Below are positions 7,939 to 16,601 of a stretch of 62,028 bases of DNA, one piece after another. Position 1 is the first letter of the stretch; every line of letters begins with the position of its first letter. Location: NCBI GenBank assembly GCA_900199555.1, contig FZQZ01000015.1:1-62028 (forward strand). The letters are read 5' to 3'. Below the pieces are notes generated by a model. That model saw nothing but the letters and a program-made list of their open reading frames with translations, was not told the DNA's origin and made no database searches. This DNA comes from Prevotellaceae bacterium MN60. GTDB lineage: Bacteria > Bacteroidota > Bacteroidia > Bacteroidales > Bacteroidaceae. The position numbers and the translations under genes are program-made.

Positions 7939-10443
7939 ATGCGCAAGAGGAAAATATCACTATATGCGATAGCCCTTGGGGCGTTAGTATTAGCGTCGTG
8001 TAAGGACTATATCGAATTTGACCAAAATGCCTACGATGATTATGTGAAAGATGCTTTTGTTGTTGATAATGTTGATCCGAATCATCAATGGGCAACCGTA
8101 GAAGTAGCCACAGCAAGAATAGCTGTGGCTACCGGAAACCAAGATGCTTATAAGGTAAAGATTTACGACGAGAATCCAATAGGTTATCAAGGTACGTTGA
8201 AACTGTTGGGTGAGGGTAGGGTGAGCGATGGCGAATCTTTAGAAATGAAGATTAGTTATCCTGTGGCTAAGCCGTATGCCTATGTGACATTGTTTGATTC
8301 GCAGAACTACATGTCAGTATATCCTGCCCTGATAGAAGATGGTGTGCTTCAGGTACGGGTAGGAGGTAATCAAGGTGTAGCTGCTCCGCGCCGTGCAGGT
8401 ATTCAGCCTTCATTCCACTTTGCCGATATGCCTAATGATGCCGACTTTGCCACAAGTGTGCCTAATGGTGCACTGCGCGAGGATAATTGTAATGGTGGTG
8501 GTTCTGGTGTTAATGTGGTTATCTCTAACGAGTATGTCGGTTATCTGAATCTTTGGAATGGGGGTACTACCGTTTACTTCCCTGCTGGTAATTGGACTAT
8601 ACAAGGACAATATATCGGTGGCGACTTCACCATTTATCTATTGCCGGGTGCTAATGTAACATTTGAGAGTGAGCTGAACCTGAACTCTTCTAATGGTCGA
8701 ATGTATGTTGCCCAGGGTGCTACTGTTAATGCGAAGAATGGTATCAGCTATAACTTCTGGCTCTATAATCGTGGTACTATCAATGCTGCTAAGATGACAC
8801 AGTATGCTGCTGGTGCATTGGTTAACGAGGGTACGGTGACGATTGACCAGAATCTGCAGATAGCCAACTCTAGTTCGCAAGTAGTTAATGCCGGTACTAT
8901 GACAGCTGGCTCTATGAGTGTGGAGGGCTCCGGACATTTTGAGAACCTTGGCAAGATGATAGTTACAGGGGCTACCGTCGTTAATAGCACCGACTGTACT
9001 TGGGTTAACAGTTCAAGCTATACCACAGGTACTTTTACATATACAGCAGGAAGTTATGATGTTATTAATAATTGTAGACTGGTAGTCACCGATACGTTCT
9101 TTATCGGTTTGGCTGATAGCTCGGGCGAGAAGAGTTTCCAAATGAATGGTGGAGCCTCTGTGATGACGAAGGATTTTATCTTCAGTGGTCCTGGCTATAT
9201 CTTTATGGGTAGCAATTCTTTGTTCCAGGTAACAGGTACTGCCAAGGTGGCTGTCAATAAACAAGGATATGGTATCTATGGTCCTTCTACAGGTGAGAGT
9301 GCTGTATTCCAAGCCAATACTGTTGAACGTTTGAATAGTTGGGAGACCAATCAAGCCTATTTGATTAGTTATTATGGTCATCTTTATGTGGCTACAAACA
9401 ATCATTTCCCCTTAGGCTATTCAGATAAAACAGACGAACAGGTTGCTGATGGTGAGGTGGGAATGTATCCTTATTTCCGCTTGGATGCTCCTACGGGTGC
9501 TGCAATGACCACATACGATGGCGCAAAGGTAACGCTCTGTAGCGATTGCGCGGGTGATTATAATGGTAAACCAGATGATGAGGATCGTCCTGAGGTACCA
9601 CAATCCTATCGTTACTGCTTCGAGGATAACTTCCCTGCCGTAGGTGACTACGACTTCAACGATGTAGTATTGACGATGACTCCTTCGCTGAACGATAAGA
9701 CGCTAACCATTCAAGTCAGCTTGGATGCGGTTGGTGCTACAGAACCTATTGGTGCTGCTATACGTCTTGTCGGTGTAAGGAGTGCCGATCTAGCTAGCTA
9801 TAGTGTCGTACAGGGATTTGCTTCGCCAGAGTCTCAGGGCTTGGGCAACTATATGAACATCAGGACTAATGAAACGATTCTTAAGGATGGTCAAGAACCT
9901 AATGCCACCAACGATATGGTGATTGTACTCTTTAAGGATGCCCATTGGGCCATTAATCCTGTGAAAGCGTCTAATGGTGGCGTGCAGATGGCCTTCTATA
10001 ATACGGTAAAGCGTGGTGATGGTTATCAGAACAAGTTCTATGTCACTCCGCCTGTGGCTACTTACACCTTCGTGTTCCACGATGCAGAAAAGGCGAAAGC
10101 AATGTTGGCAGAGAATCTCTACGATGTATTTATCGTAGAACCCTATAATGGAGGTTATTGGGAAGTGCATACCGTACAAAACGGTTTCAAGACAATGCAA
10201 GTCCTTATGCCTACCAAACCTGCAGGTTATGCAGAAGCTTATGGCAGCAATATGCCGTGGGCTATCATGGTACCTGGCGACTTCAAATATCCTAATGAGT
10301 GGCAGGTTATTGGCTCTAGCAAGGGTGGTACACTTCGTGGAGCTTATAAGACTCCAGACCATTCCTTTGCCGAGTGGGCAGCCGATGGTACCAAAGCAAC
10401 AGACTGGTATTTATATCCCGCTGAGGGATTAGTTTTCGAGTAA
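7939..10443 (+). CDS. LruC-domain surface lipoprotein
   Basis: An 834-residue lipoprotein. The signal peptide ends in LASC with the lipid-bearing cysteine at C21. Residues about 180-420 are rich in Asn, Gly, Thr and Val with regular short strands (GTINAAKMTQY, GTVTIDQNLQI, GTMTAGSMSV), suggesting a right-handed beta-helix. The LruC domain starts near residue 555 with YCFEDNFPAVGDYDFNDVV, a Ca2+-binding-like acidic stretch typical of this family, and runs to the C-terminus. LruC was first named in Leptospira outer-membrane proteins; its role in Bacteroidota is unknown. It stands alone with its own promoter and terminator, just left of the tRNA-flanked island. Confidence 0.85.
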   Translation: MRKRKISLYAIALGALVLASCKDYIEFDQNAYDDYVKDAFVVDNVDPNHQWATVEVATARIAVATGNQDAYKVKIYDENPIGYQGTLKLLGEGRVSDGESLEMKISYPVAKPYAYVTLFDSQNYMSVYPALIEDGVLQVRVGGNQGVAAPRRAGIQPSFHFADMPNDADFATSVPNGALREDNCNGGGSGVNVVISNEYVGYLNLWNGGTTVYFPAGNWTIQGQYIGGDFTIYLLPGANVTFESELNLNSSNGRMYVAQGATVNAKNGISYNFWLYNRGTINAAKMTQYAAGALVNEGTVTIDQNLQIANSSSQVVNAGTMTAGSMSVEGSGHFENLGKMIVTGATVVNSTDCTWVNSSSYTTGTFTYTAGSYDVINNCRLVVTDTFFIGLADSSGEKSFQMNGGASVMTKDFIFSGPGYIFMGSNSLFQVTGTAKVAVNKQGYGIYGPSTGESAVFQANTVERLNSWETNQAYLISYYGHLYVATNNHFPLGYSDKTDEQVADGEVGMYPYFRLDAPTGAAMTTYDGAKVTLCSDCAGDYNGKPDDEDRPEVPQSYRYCFEDNFPAVGDYDFNDVVLTMTPSLNDKTLTIQVSLDAVGATEPIGAAIRLVGVRSADLASYSVVQGFASPESQGLGNYMNIRTNETILKDGQEPNATNDMVIVLFKDAHWAINPVKASNGGVQMAFYNTVKRGDGYQNKFYVTPPVATYTFVFHDAEKAKAMLAENLYDVFIVEPYNGGYWEVHTVQNGFKTMQVLMPTKPAGYAEAYGSNMPWAIMVPGDFKYPNEWQVIGSSKGGTLRGAYKTPDHSFAEWAADGTKATDWYLYPAEGLVFE

Positions 10444-10463
10444 AATGATAGATTAGAAAAGGG

Positions 10464-10494
10464 AAAGGAGTTACGAAATGTTCGCAACTCCTTT
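10464..10494. terminator. bidirectional hairpin terminator
   Basis: GGAGTTACGAA (10467-10477) pairs with TTCGCAACTCC (10481-10491) with one mismatch and a 3-nt loop, flanked by A and T runs. It ends the LruC gene on the plus strand. On the minus strand it lies directly after the orphan tRNA 3' half and was probably the terminator of the tRNA gene before the island inserted. Confidence 0.75.
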
Positions 10495-10503
10495 TTCGCT
10501 ATG

Positions 10504-10545
10504 TGGACCAGCCAGGGTTTGAACCTGGGACCTCCAGATTATGAG
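10504..10545 (-). repeat. orphan 3' half of tRNA(CAT): left attachment-site copy
   Basis: These 42 bp match positions 26591-26632 of the intact tRNA gene at 41 of 42 positions, in the same orientation, from the anticodon loop to the 3' end. The single difference is in the T-loop. Beyond 10545 the match stops abruptly. A weak D-arm-like string (atgagttaca, 10601-10610) follows but no tRNA can be folded. This is the expected scar of integration into a tRNA 3' end. Confidence 0.85.
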
Positions 10546-10931
10546 ACCAATATAATGATATTCCGTGATAGTCTATAATTTGTAACTATACCGATATCCA
10601 ATGAGTTACATTTTAAAAAATACGTTTCACCTTTCACCGATAGGTCGCAAACGCCCTGTACAAAGGCGTTCTAGCCTATCCACAACTAGAATTTGCTTTC
10701 ACATCGCTTTCACACCGAGCGGTGGAGGTGAACTGAAGGTTCTGTGAAAGCGATGTGAAACATCGGGAGGCCTCCGCGCCCGCAGGAACCGCCCGCGAAC
10801 CCCTATCTACAGGGACTTTCAGCATTGGGTGTGAAAGTGAAACGTTTTTTTAAAAAGCAATTATTTTCCCTTAAATCTGTCCCAGGAAGGTATCGCCTTC
10901 AAAGGACAGACTGTCGTTTAGAACTGATGTG
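10546..10931. other. non-coding left end of the island with TTTCAC repeat array
   Basis: No gene is visible. Eight TTTCAC hexamers are arranged almost symmetrically: four on the plus strand (10625, 10632, 10697, 10708) and four on the minus strand (10744-10749, 10755-10760, 10831-10836, 10837-10842). The inner pair forms an 18-bp perfect inverted repeat, TTTCACATCGCTTTCACA (10697-10714) against 10743-10760. The position, just inside the putative attachment site, would fit arm-type sites of an integrase; this is inference. Confidence 0.6.
10876..10920 (-). terminator. hairpin downstream of the fructokinase gene
   Basis: TCTGTCC (10876-10882) pairs with GGACAGA (10914-10920), with an inner GAAGG/CCTTC stem (10886-10890/10896-10900). 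It lies just past the stop of the leftward kinase gene. The following U tract is weak. Confidence 0.5.
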
Positions 10932-11816
10932 TTATATCTTGGCAATCAGTGTGTCAGGGTATTTGGGCATAGCACCATTCTGTGTGCAGACATAGGCACT
11001 GACCTCTACAGCTATGCGGTGAGCAGCCTCCAGAGGTTTGCCGTTGAGGATGGCTGCGCAGAACGAGCCCGTGAACGAGTCGCCAGCACCTACCGTGTCA
11101 GCAACGGTCACCTTCGGCGTCTCCTGGAAAGACGTCAGACCAGGCGCAAAGACGTACGAACCATTGGTGCCACACGTCAGAACCAGCATCTTCAGCTTAT
11201 ATTCTGCCAGCATCTTCTCGCAGATGCCACGCATATCCAGATCGTCATAGCCATACATGCGCTTGATGACAACCAATTCTTCATCGTTAATCTTCAGGAT
11301 GTTGCAGCGCTTCAGCGACTCCTCAATGACATCCTTGGTATAGAACTGCTGGCGCAGATTGATATCGAAAATCTTCAGGCAGTCCTCTGGCGTGTTGTCA
11401 AGGAACTGGCGGATGGTGGCCCAGGAAGTGACATTGCGCTGAGCCAGTGAACCGAAACAAACGGCACGGCACTGACGGGCAATCTCTGCAATATCTGGTG
11501 TGTAGGGAATGTTGTCCCATGCCACATTCTCCTTGATCTCATAGGCAGGAATGCCATCGCCTGACAGCGTAACCTGTACTGTACCTGTGGGGAAGGGCAC
11601 CCGTGGCATCAGGTAGTTCAGTCCGTGTTCTTTCAGCGCCTCGATGGTCTCTTCGGCCAGCGCATCCTCACCCAGTGCACTGATGGCCAGTGTCTGCAAG
11701 CCAAACTGTCCGGCATGATAAGCAAAGTTAGCTGGGGCACCGCCCAGTTTCTTTCCTTCGGGAAGAACATCCCATAAAGCCTCTCCGAGACCTACTACAA
11801 ATCGTTTCTGTTCCAT
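10932..11816 (-). CDS. fructokinase, PfkB family
   Basis: A 294-residue cytoplasmic sugar kinase that would phosphorylate fructose with ATP. The N-terminal substrate motif GGAPANF is at 25-31 and the PfkB signature ADTVGAGDSFTGSF places the anion hole and the catalytic base D246 at 243-246. The gene lies 4 bp after the MFS permease gene in the same direction, and both follow a GH32 gene. With the GH32 genes around it, fructose is the expected substrate. The order kinase-permease-GH32 matches the known B. thetaiotaomicron levan locus. Confidence 0.92.
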   Translation of the reverse strand: MEQKRFVVGLGEALWDVLPEGKKLGGAPANFAYHAGQFGLQTLAISALGEDALAEETIEALKEHGLNYLMPRVPFPTGTVQVTLSGDGIPAYEIKENVAWDNIPYTPDIAEIARQCRAVCFGSLAQRNVTSWATIRQFLDNTPEDCLKIFDINLRQQFYTKDVIEESLKRCNILKINDEELVVIKRMYGYDDLDMRGICEKMLAEYKLKMLVLTCGTNGSYVFAPGLTSFQETPKVTVADTVGAGDSFTGSFCAAILNGKPLEAAHRIAVEVSAYVCTQNGAMPKYPDTLIAKI

Positions 11817-11820
11817 TGTC

Positions 11821-12984
11821 TTATGCGGTTTTTAATTGTTTGATATACGTAAAGAGGTAGATGACGCCAACAGCCATTACCAACACGGCACCAGCCTGTC
11901 CCATGGCATCGCTCATGAAGCCCATCAGCAGCGGGAAGATGGTACCACCAAACAGTCCCATTATCATCAGGCCGCTCACCTCGTTCTGTTTCTCAGGCAT
12001 CGACTCCAGAGCGGTAGCGAAACACATGGAGAAGACATTCGAGTTGCCGTAACCCACCAGAGCTATCGCAGTATAGAGCATCCACTGCTCAGTGCCGACG
12101 AACAGTCCGCACATCGACAGGGCCATCATGGCGATAGAGATGGTGAAGAAGGTGCGCATCTTCAGCACGCGGAGGAAGAACGAACCCGTCAGACAGCCCA
12201 GGGTACGGAAGATGAAGTACAGACTTGTGGCAAATGCCGCCTCGTTGAGCGTCATTCCCAGGCGCTCCATCAGAATCTTCGGTGCGGTAGTGTTAGTACC
12301 TACGTCAATACCCACATGGCACATGATTCCTAAGAACGACAAGAGGACGATAGGTGTTCCCAGCAGTTTGAAACACTCTACAAAGGTCGACGGCCTGCCC
12401 TCAATGGGTGGCTCCTCGATAGGTGTTACGAAGAGCAGCACCGTAGACAGGATGCCCACCACGAAGAAGATGGCGAAGAGCACGCGCCAGTTCAGTCCGA
12501 ACTCAGGAATGACCAGTGTAGCGCCCCACATAGCCAGATAAGGTGCCGAGAAGGAGGCAATAGCCTTGATGAACTGACCGAAGGTCAGCGTTGCTGCCAG
12601 GTTGCCGCCCCCCATCACCGTCGATACCAGCGGGTTCAGCGAGGTCTGCATCAGTGCGTTGCCGATGCCCAGCAGTGAGAAGGCTACCAGCATAATGCTG
12701 AACGTCTCGCCAAACAGTGGCAAGAGTAGCGACACGACAGTCACCACCAGCGACAGCAGTACAGTCTTCTTACGACCGATTTTGTTCATCAGCATGCCCG
12801 TGGGTACGCTGAAGATGAGGAACCAGAAGAATACTAGCGATGGCAGTACGTTGGCTACTGAGTCGCTCAGTGCGAGGTCTTCCTTTACATAGTTGGAGGC
12901 AATGCCCACCAAGTCCACGAAGCCCATGCAGAAGAAGCAGAGCATCACGGGAATCAGGTAAATCGTTTTGTTTTGCTTAGTCAT
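11821..12984 (-). CDS. MFS sugar permease (FHS/FucP-like), likely fructose importer
   Basis: A 387-residue inner-membrane transporter with about 12 hydrophobic segments. The N-terminus (IYLIPVMLCFFCMGFVDLVG) and the GMLMNKIGRKK loop between the second and third helices are typical of the major facilitator superfamily. It is placed between a periplasmic GH32 and a fructokinase, so import of free fructose with cations is the likely job. It ends 4 bp before the kinase start, which points to coupled expression. The assignment of substrate rests on context. Confidence 0.88.
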   Translation of the reverse strand: MTKQNKTIYLIPVMLCFFCMGFVDLVGIASNYVKEDLALSDSVANVLPSLVFFWFLIFSVPTGMLMNKIGRKKTVLLSLVVTVVSLLLPLFGETFSIMLVAFSLLGIGNALMQTSLNPLVSTVMGGGNLAATLTFGQFIKAIASFSAPYLAMWGATLVIPEFGLNWRVLFAIFFVVGILSTVLLFVTPIEEPPIEGRPSTFVECFKLLGTPIVLLSFLGIMCHVGIDVGTNTTAPKILMERLGMTLNEAAFATSLYFIFRTLGCLTGSFFLRVLKMRTFFTISIAMMALSMCGLFVGTEQWMLYTAIALVGYGNSNVFSMCFATALESMPEKQNEVSGLMIMGLFGGTIFPLLMGFMSDAMGQAGAVLVMAVGVIYLFTYIKQLKTA

Positions 12985-13040
12985 AATATTTTATAATTAT
13001 CAATTCTTAGCTGTTAGCTCTTCACTATCTTTCTTAACTC

Positions 13041-14702
13041 TTAATTCTTAACTTGATAGATCGTAGCCTTTCCACCTTTCACCTTGAGGGTGTTGTAGGG
13101 CTCTGACGGGAATACCAAGTTGGTCATAGCCATCTTGCCCTCTGCATCAAACACCTCGATGCTGCAGCGGTCGATGAAGATGCGCAGTTGTTTGATGGTG
13201 CCAAACGTTGGGGCTACCGTCACAGCAGGGAATGCCTCGCTGAAGCTGACGTCGCCACTCTTCACACGCTCCATCATAAACGTCTGCTGTTGGCCGTCGT
13301 ATTTCATCGTCACCTTTTCGCCCTTGTTGTTGGAGAGTACTATCTCCGTCTGACTCTTTGTGTCGATGAGAATCTCGCAGGCCTCGGTAGGATTCTTAAT
13401 CTTTGCGCCACGCACGGCCAGCATCTCCTTGGACGGTGTTACGCTGACGTAAGTCTCTTCACCATGATGGAACAGTCCCAGGTCGCGGGGTATGGAGTTG
13501 GCTGAGCGGAACTGCTTGGTGGGTACCTGGTTGGCATACTGCCAGTTAGACATCCATGCCAGTACCGTGCGGCGGTTGTCGGGTGCATTGTAGAACGACA
13601 CCGTAGCATAGTGGTCTTTGCCGTAGTCCAGCCACTTCGTCACCTTCGGCATCGACTCGCACGTGAACTTGTGACCATCGAACTGTCCTACGAAATATTG
13701 CGTAGCACTACCGCCAAAGGGTCCACCAGGATTGATGTTGCAGATGAGCACCCACTTGTTGTCTATCTTGAACAGGTCAGGACACTCCCACACACCGCTG
13801 TGGTTGCCATACTCCTTGCCGAATGACGACTCATACTTCCATGCCTTCAAGTCCTTCGACGAGTAGATGCGCATCTCTTGACCTGCAGCCAGAATGAGGT
13901 TCCACATCTTGGCATCCTCGTTCCAGAATGCTTTGGGGTCGCGGAAGTCGGGTATGTCGCTGGTCGTCAGTATGGGATTGCCACTATACTTCTTAAAGGT
14001 ACGGCCGCCATCCTTTGATACCGCCATGGATTGTGTTTGATGGTGGCCTGCGGAAGTGTAGAAAGCCACCACATCGTTGCCATTCGTCACACATGAGCCG
14101 CTGAAGATAGAACCTAACCAGTCGGCCTCAATAGCCAGTGGCTGAGCCTCCCAGTGTATTAAGTCCTTCGAGGTGCTGTGCCCCCATGTCATATTCTCCC
14201 ACTGACTGCCGTAAGGATTATACTGGTAGTAGAGGTGCCACACACCATCCTTGTAAAACATTCCGTTGGGATCGTTCATCCAACCATAGAGTGGGGTATG
14301 GTGGTAGACAGGACGGAAGTGCTCACGGTTCTGAGTGTCGAAAGTGTTGGAGTACTTCATCTCTCGCCAGCAAGCAAACTCACCCACAGCACCCTTCTGG
14401 CGGCGGTCTCCGTGGAATTCGATATCCAACAGGCAAGCACCCTTCAGTTCGTAAGGCACATAATAGTCTACGCGGTCAACGGCCAGCTTCACGTTGAGGC
14501 GTTGTACCATATTATTATAGTTGTCTAACACGGCGATGGCTGCGATGTCTTCCGTTTCCTGTACAGGCAACAGCAGATAGCGGGAGTTTTGCTCCATTTT
14601 CAACATGGCGTGCTTGTCGCCCAGCACGATAGGCTTCACCTGTGCTCCAACCGTACAGGTTAGCATGACAGTCATCAGTGTCAGTAAAAATCTTTTCTTC
14701 AT
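13041..14702 (-). CDS. GH32 exo-fructosidase, periplasmic
   Basis: A 553-residue glycoside hydrolase family 32 enzyme. The start at 14702 gives the signal peptide MKKRFLLTLMTVMLTCTVGA with no lipobox, so the enzyme should be periplasmic; an ATG 12 codons upstream is less likely. The family motifs are all present: WMNDPNG with the nucleophile D144, RDP at 254-256 and the acid/base E306 in ECPDLF. Sites 1 and 3 in their full form (HTPLYGWMNDPNG) suggest an exo-acting beta-fructosidase that frees fructose from levan, inulin or sucrose-type oligosaccharides. It is the first gene of a leftward unit with permease and kinase. Confidence 0.93.
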   Translation of the reverse strand: MKKRFLLTLMTVMLTCTVGAQVKPIVLGDKHAMLKMEQNSRYLLLPVQETEDIAAIAVLDNYNNMVQRLNVKLAVDRVDYYVPYELKGACLLDIEFHGDRRQKGAVGEFACWREMKYSNTFDTQNREHFRPVYHHTPLYGWMNDPNGMFYKDGVWHLYYQYNPYGSQWENMTWGHSTSKDLIHWEAQPLAIEADWLGSIFSGSCVTNGNDVVAFYTSAGHHQTQSMAVSKDGGRTFKKYSGNPILTTSDIPDFRDPKAFWNEDAKMWNLILAAGQEMRIYSSKDLKAWKYESSFGKEYGNHSGVWECPDLFKIDNKWVLICNINPGGPFGGSATQYFVGQFDGHKFTCESMPKVTKWLDYGKDHYATVSFYNAPDNRRTVLAWMSNWQYANQVPTKQFRSANSIPRDLGLFHHGEETYVSVTPSKEMLAVRGAKIKNPTEACEILIDTKSQTEIVLSNNKGEKVTMKYDGQQQTFMMERVKSGDVSFSEAFPAVTVAPTFGTIKQLRIFIDRCSIEVFDAEGKMAMTNLVFPSEPYNTLKVKGGKATIYQVKN

Positions 14703-14735
14703 TGTCGTTTGATGTTTTAGTGTAGAAATTTGTTG

Positions 14736-14743
14736 CAAATATA
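14736..14743 (-). promoter_or_regulatory. -7 box for the leftward GH32-permease-kinase unit
   Basis: TATATTTG on the minus strand, 33 bp before the ATG. No TTTG is found at the right distance upstream, which fits a promoter that depends on an activator. Confidence 0.6.
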
Positions 14744-14794
14744 CATGATTTCTCTTTTTGCTTCTATAAATTATGATACAAAAGCTAAAAAAAA

Positions 14795-14830
14795 ACGTTC
14801 ATTGCAACAAAAAAGACAGACAATGAACGT
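14795..14830. promoter_or_regulatory. candidate operator A in the divergent promoter region
   Basis: A perfect inverted repeat, ACGTTCATTG (14795-14804) and CAATGAACGT (14821-14830), with a 16-bp spacer. The right half covers the place where a -33 element would lie for the regulator's -7 box at 14849-14856. Similar CGTTCA repeats occur before susC and before the gene at 24845. Confidence 0.65.
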
Positions 14831-14848
14831 ATTTTCTATTTTTTTTCG

Positions 14849-14856
14849 TATTTTTG
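14849..14856 (+). promoter_or_regulatory. -7 box for the regulator gene
   Basis: TATTTTTG, 26 bp before the ATG at 14883. No TTTG element lies 19-21 bp upstream; half of operator A lies there instead. Confidence 0.6.
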
Positions 14857-14882
14857 CCAACAAAACCTGCTAATACAATTCT

Positions 14883-16433
14883 ATGATGATGCATAAACAA
14901 CTTTTTGGGGGCTTGCTGTTGGCGTTGCTACTGACTATATTAGGATGTGCCAACCCTAAACCTCATTATATAATAGGTGTATCTCAGTGTTCGGCAGATA
15001 TCTGGCGTGAGAAGCAGAATGCCGAGCTGCGTATGGGTGCCTATTGTCAGGAAAATGTAGAGCTGCGTTTCGCTGCAGCCCACGATAGCGACGAGCGTCA
15101 GGTGCAACAGATAGACTCGCTGGTGGATAGCGGTATTGACCTGCTGATTGTTGCTCCCAACCAGGTGCAGACTATCTCGCCTGCCATCGACCGCGCCTAC
15201 GATAAGGGTATTCCTGTTATCGTTTTTGAACGAAAGACCAATTCACAGAAATATACGTCATTCATCAGTGCCGACAACTACGAGATGGGGCGCATCATGG
15301 GTGAATACATCGCCAGTCGACTGCATGGCAAAGGACGTGTCATGGAAATCATGGGACTCAAGGGCTCGTCACCGGCCATCGAGCGCCACAACGGTTTCGC
15401 TGATGCCCTGAAGAATTACCCTGATATCACTGTTGTTGCCACCCTGCAAGGCGACTGGACAGAGGAGAGTGCCGTCAAGGCCGTGAAAGCCTATCCTGGC
15501 AATCTGGACCATATCGACTTTGTCTTTGGGCAGAACGACCGCATGGCTATGGGTGCCCGTCGTGCCCTGCAAGAAAGCCAACAGCTAACAGCTGACAGCC
15601 ATCAGCCACTCTACTGCGGCATTGACGGTCTGCCTGGTGAAGATGGCGGCATCCGTCTGGTACGCGACAGCATCCTGGATGCTTCCTATATCTATCCTAC
15701 CCATGGTGACAAAATCATAGAGTTGGCTATCAATATCCTTGAAGGCAAACTCTACGAGAAAGAAGCTCTTCTGCAGTCAGCACTGGTTACTCGCGACAAT
15801 GCTAAGGTGCTGTTGATGCAAAGCGAAGAGATGATGCACCAGGCTGAGTATCTCGACCAGTTGCATAGCAGGGCAGACACCTATCTGAAAGAGTTAGCTA
15901 CGCAGCATGTCGTTAACTGGATGTCGATGGGTGTCATTCTGCTGTTGGTGGTAACCATCGTGTTGTTCTATATGTATCATCTCCGTAAGGTGAAGTTACA
16001 GCAAGAGCGTGTTGTCAGTACCCTGTGGAATATGGAGATAGAGCCAGCACCTGTTGCTGACGAAACAAAGGAGCATACAGCAGACAGCTCTGCAGACGAG
16101 AAACCGTCCGTTGTTGCTGAAAGTGCCTTCCTGGCACGGTTCCGCGAGGTCGTTGAGGCTCGCATGGAAGATAGCGAGGTCAGTGTCGACGACCTGGCAG
16201 CAGAGATGAGCCTCAGTCGTGTACAGCTCTATCGTAAGATTAAGACGATAACCGGTTCCTCACCCGTAGAACTGCTGCGCACCACGCGCTTGAAGCGCGC
16301 CTATCAGATGCTGCTCACCACCGACAAGAGTGTCAGCGAGGTGGCATACGCTGTCGGATTCACTGCCCCCAGCTACTTCTCCAAATGTTTCAAAGAGGAG
16401 TACGGCATGGTGCCTGGCGACATCCGGAAATAG
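14883..16433 (+). CDS. membrane-spanning one-component regulator: periplasmic sugar-binding domain plus AraC DNA-binding domain
   Basis: A 516-residue regulator. Residues 1-22 are a signal sequence ending in LGC. Residues about 28-320 form a type 1 periplasmic binding protein fold (IIGVSQCS, VFERKTN, MEIMGLKGSSPAIERHNGF, FGQNDRMAMGA, YCGIDG). A single membrane helix lies at about 345-366. After an acidic linker (370-415) an AraC-type double helix-turn-helix fills 418-516. No histidine kinase, phosphoacceptor or receiver domain is present, unlike the hybrid two-component fructose sensor of B. thetaiotaomicron, which has the same two end domains. It is divergent from the GH32 operon and lies before susC, so it very likely controls the locus in response to fructose or an oligosaccharide. 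Confidence 0.9.
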   Translation: MMMHKQLFGGLLLALLLTILGCANPKPHYIIGVSQCSADIWREKQNAELRMGAYCQENVELRFAAAHDSDERQVQQIDSLVDSGIDLLIVAPNQVQTISPAIDRAYDKGIPVIVFERKTNSQKYTSFISADNYEMGRIMGEYIASRLHGKGRVMEIMGLKGSSPAIERHNGFADALKNYPDITVVATLQGDWTEESAVKAVKAYPGNLDHIDFVFGQNDRMAMGARRALQESQQLTADSHQPLYCGIDGLPGEDGGIRLVRDSILDASYIYPTHGDKIIELAINILEGKLYEKEALLQSALVTRDNAKVLLMQSEEMMHQAEYLDQLHSRADTYLKELATQHVVNWMSMGVILLLVVTIVLFYMYHLRKVKLQQERVVSTLWNMEIEPAPVADETKEHTADSSADEKPSVVAESAFLARFREVVEARMEDSEVSVDDLAAEMSLSRVQLYRKIKTITGSSPVELLRTTRLKRAYQMLLTTDKSVSEVAYAVGFTAPSYFSKCFKEEYGMVPGDIRK

Positions 16434-16463
16434 TCCAGAAACAATTTGTAATACTAAGATTAT

Positions 16464-16520
16464 TCGTTCATTCCATTGTAATTTTGTTACATTGCAACAA
16501 TTTTTGAATGGGATGAACGA
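16464..16520. promoter_or_regulatory. candidate operator B upstream of susC
   Basis: TCGTTCATTCCA (16464-16475) and TGGGATGAACGA (16509-16520) are inverted repeats with one mismatch. Between them lies CATTGCAACAA (16490-16500), an 11-mer also found in operator A at 14800-14810. The right half ends 30 bp before the susC -7 box at 16551. Confidence 0.6.
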
Positions 16521-16550
16521 TATTTTTCATACCAATAACTATATCATTAC

Positions 16551-16558
16551 TATTTTTG
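16551..16558 (+). promoter_or_regulatory. -7 box for the susC-led operon
   Basis: TATTTTTG, the same sequence as the regulator's own -7 box, 43 bp before the susC ATG. No consensus TTTG lies at the expected distance. Confidence 0.6.
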
Positions 16559-16601
16559 CGACAGAATCTGAAACAAGAGTATTAACTAAAAACAAAAGCA
16601 A

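Noticed and set aside
10504..10612. Second functional tRNA(CAT) gene
   Set aside because: Only the 3' half is conserved. No acceptor or anticodon 5' strand follows; a D-arm-like string at 10601 is too far away and too weak.
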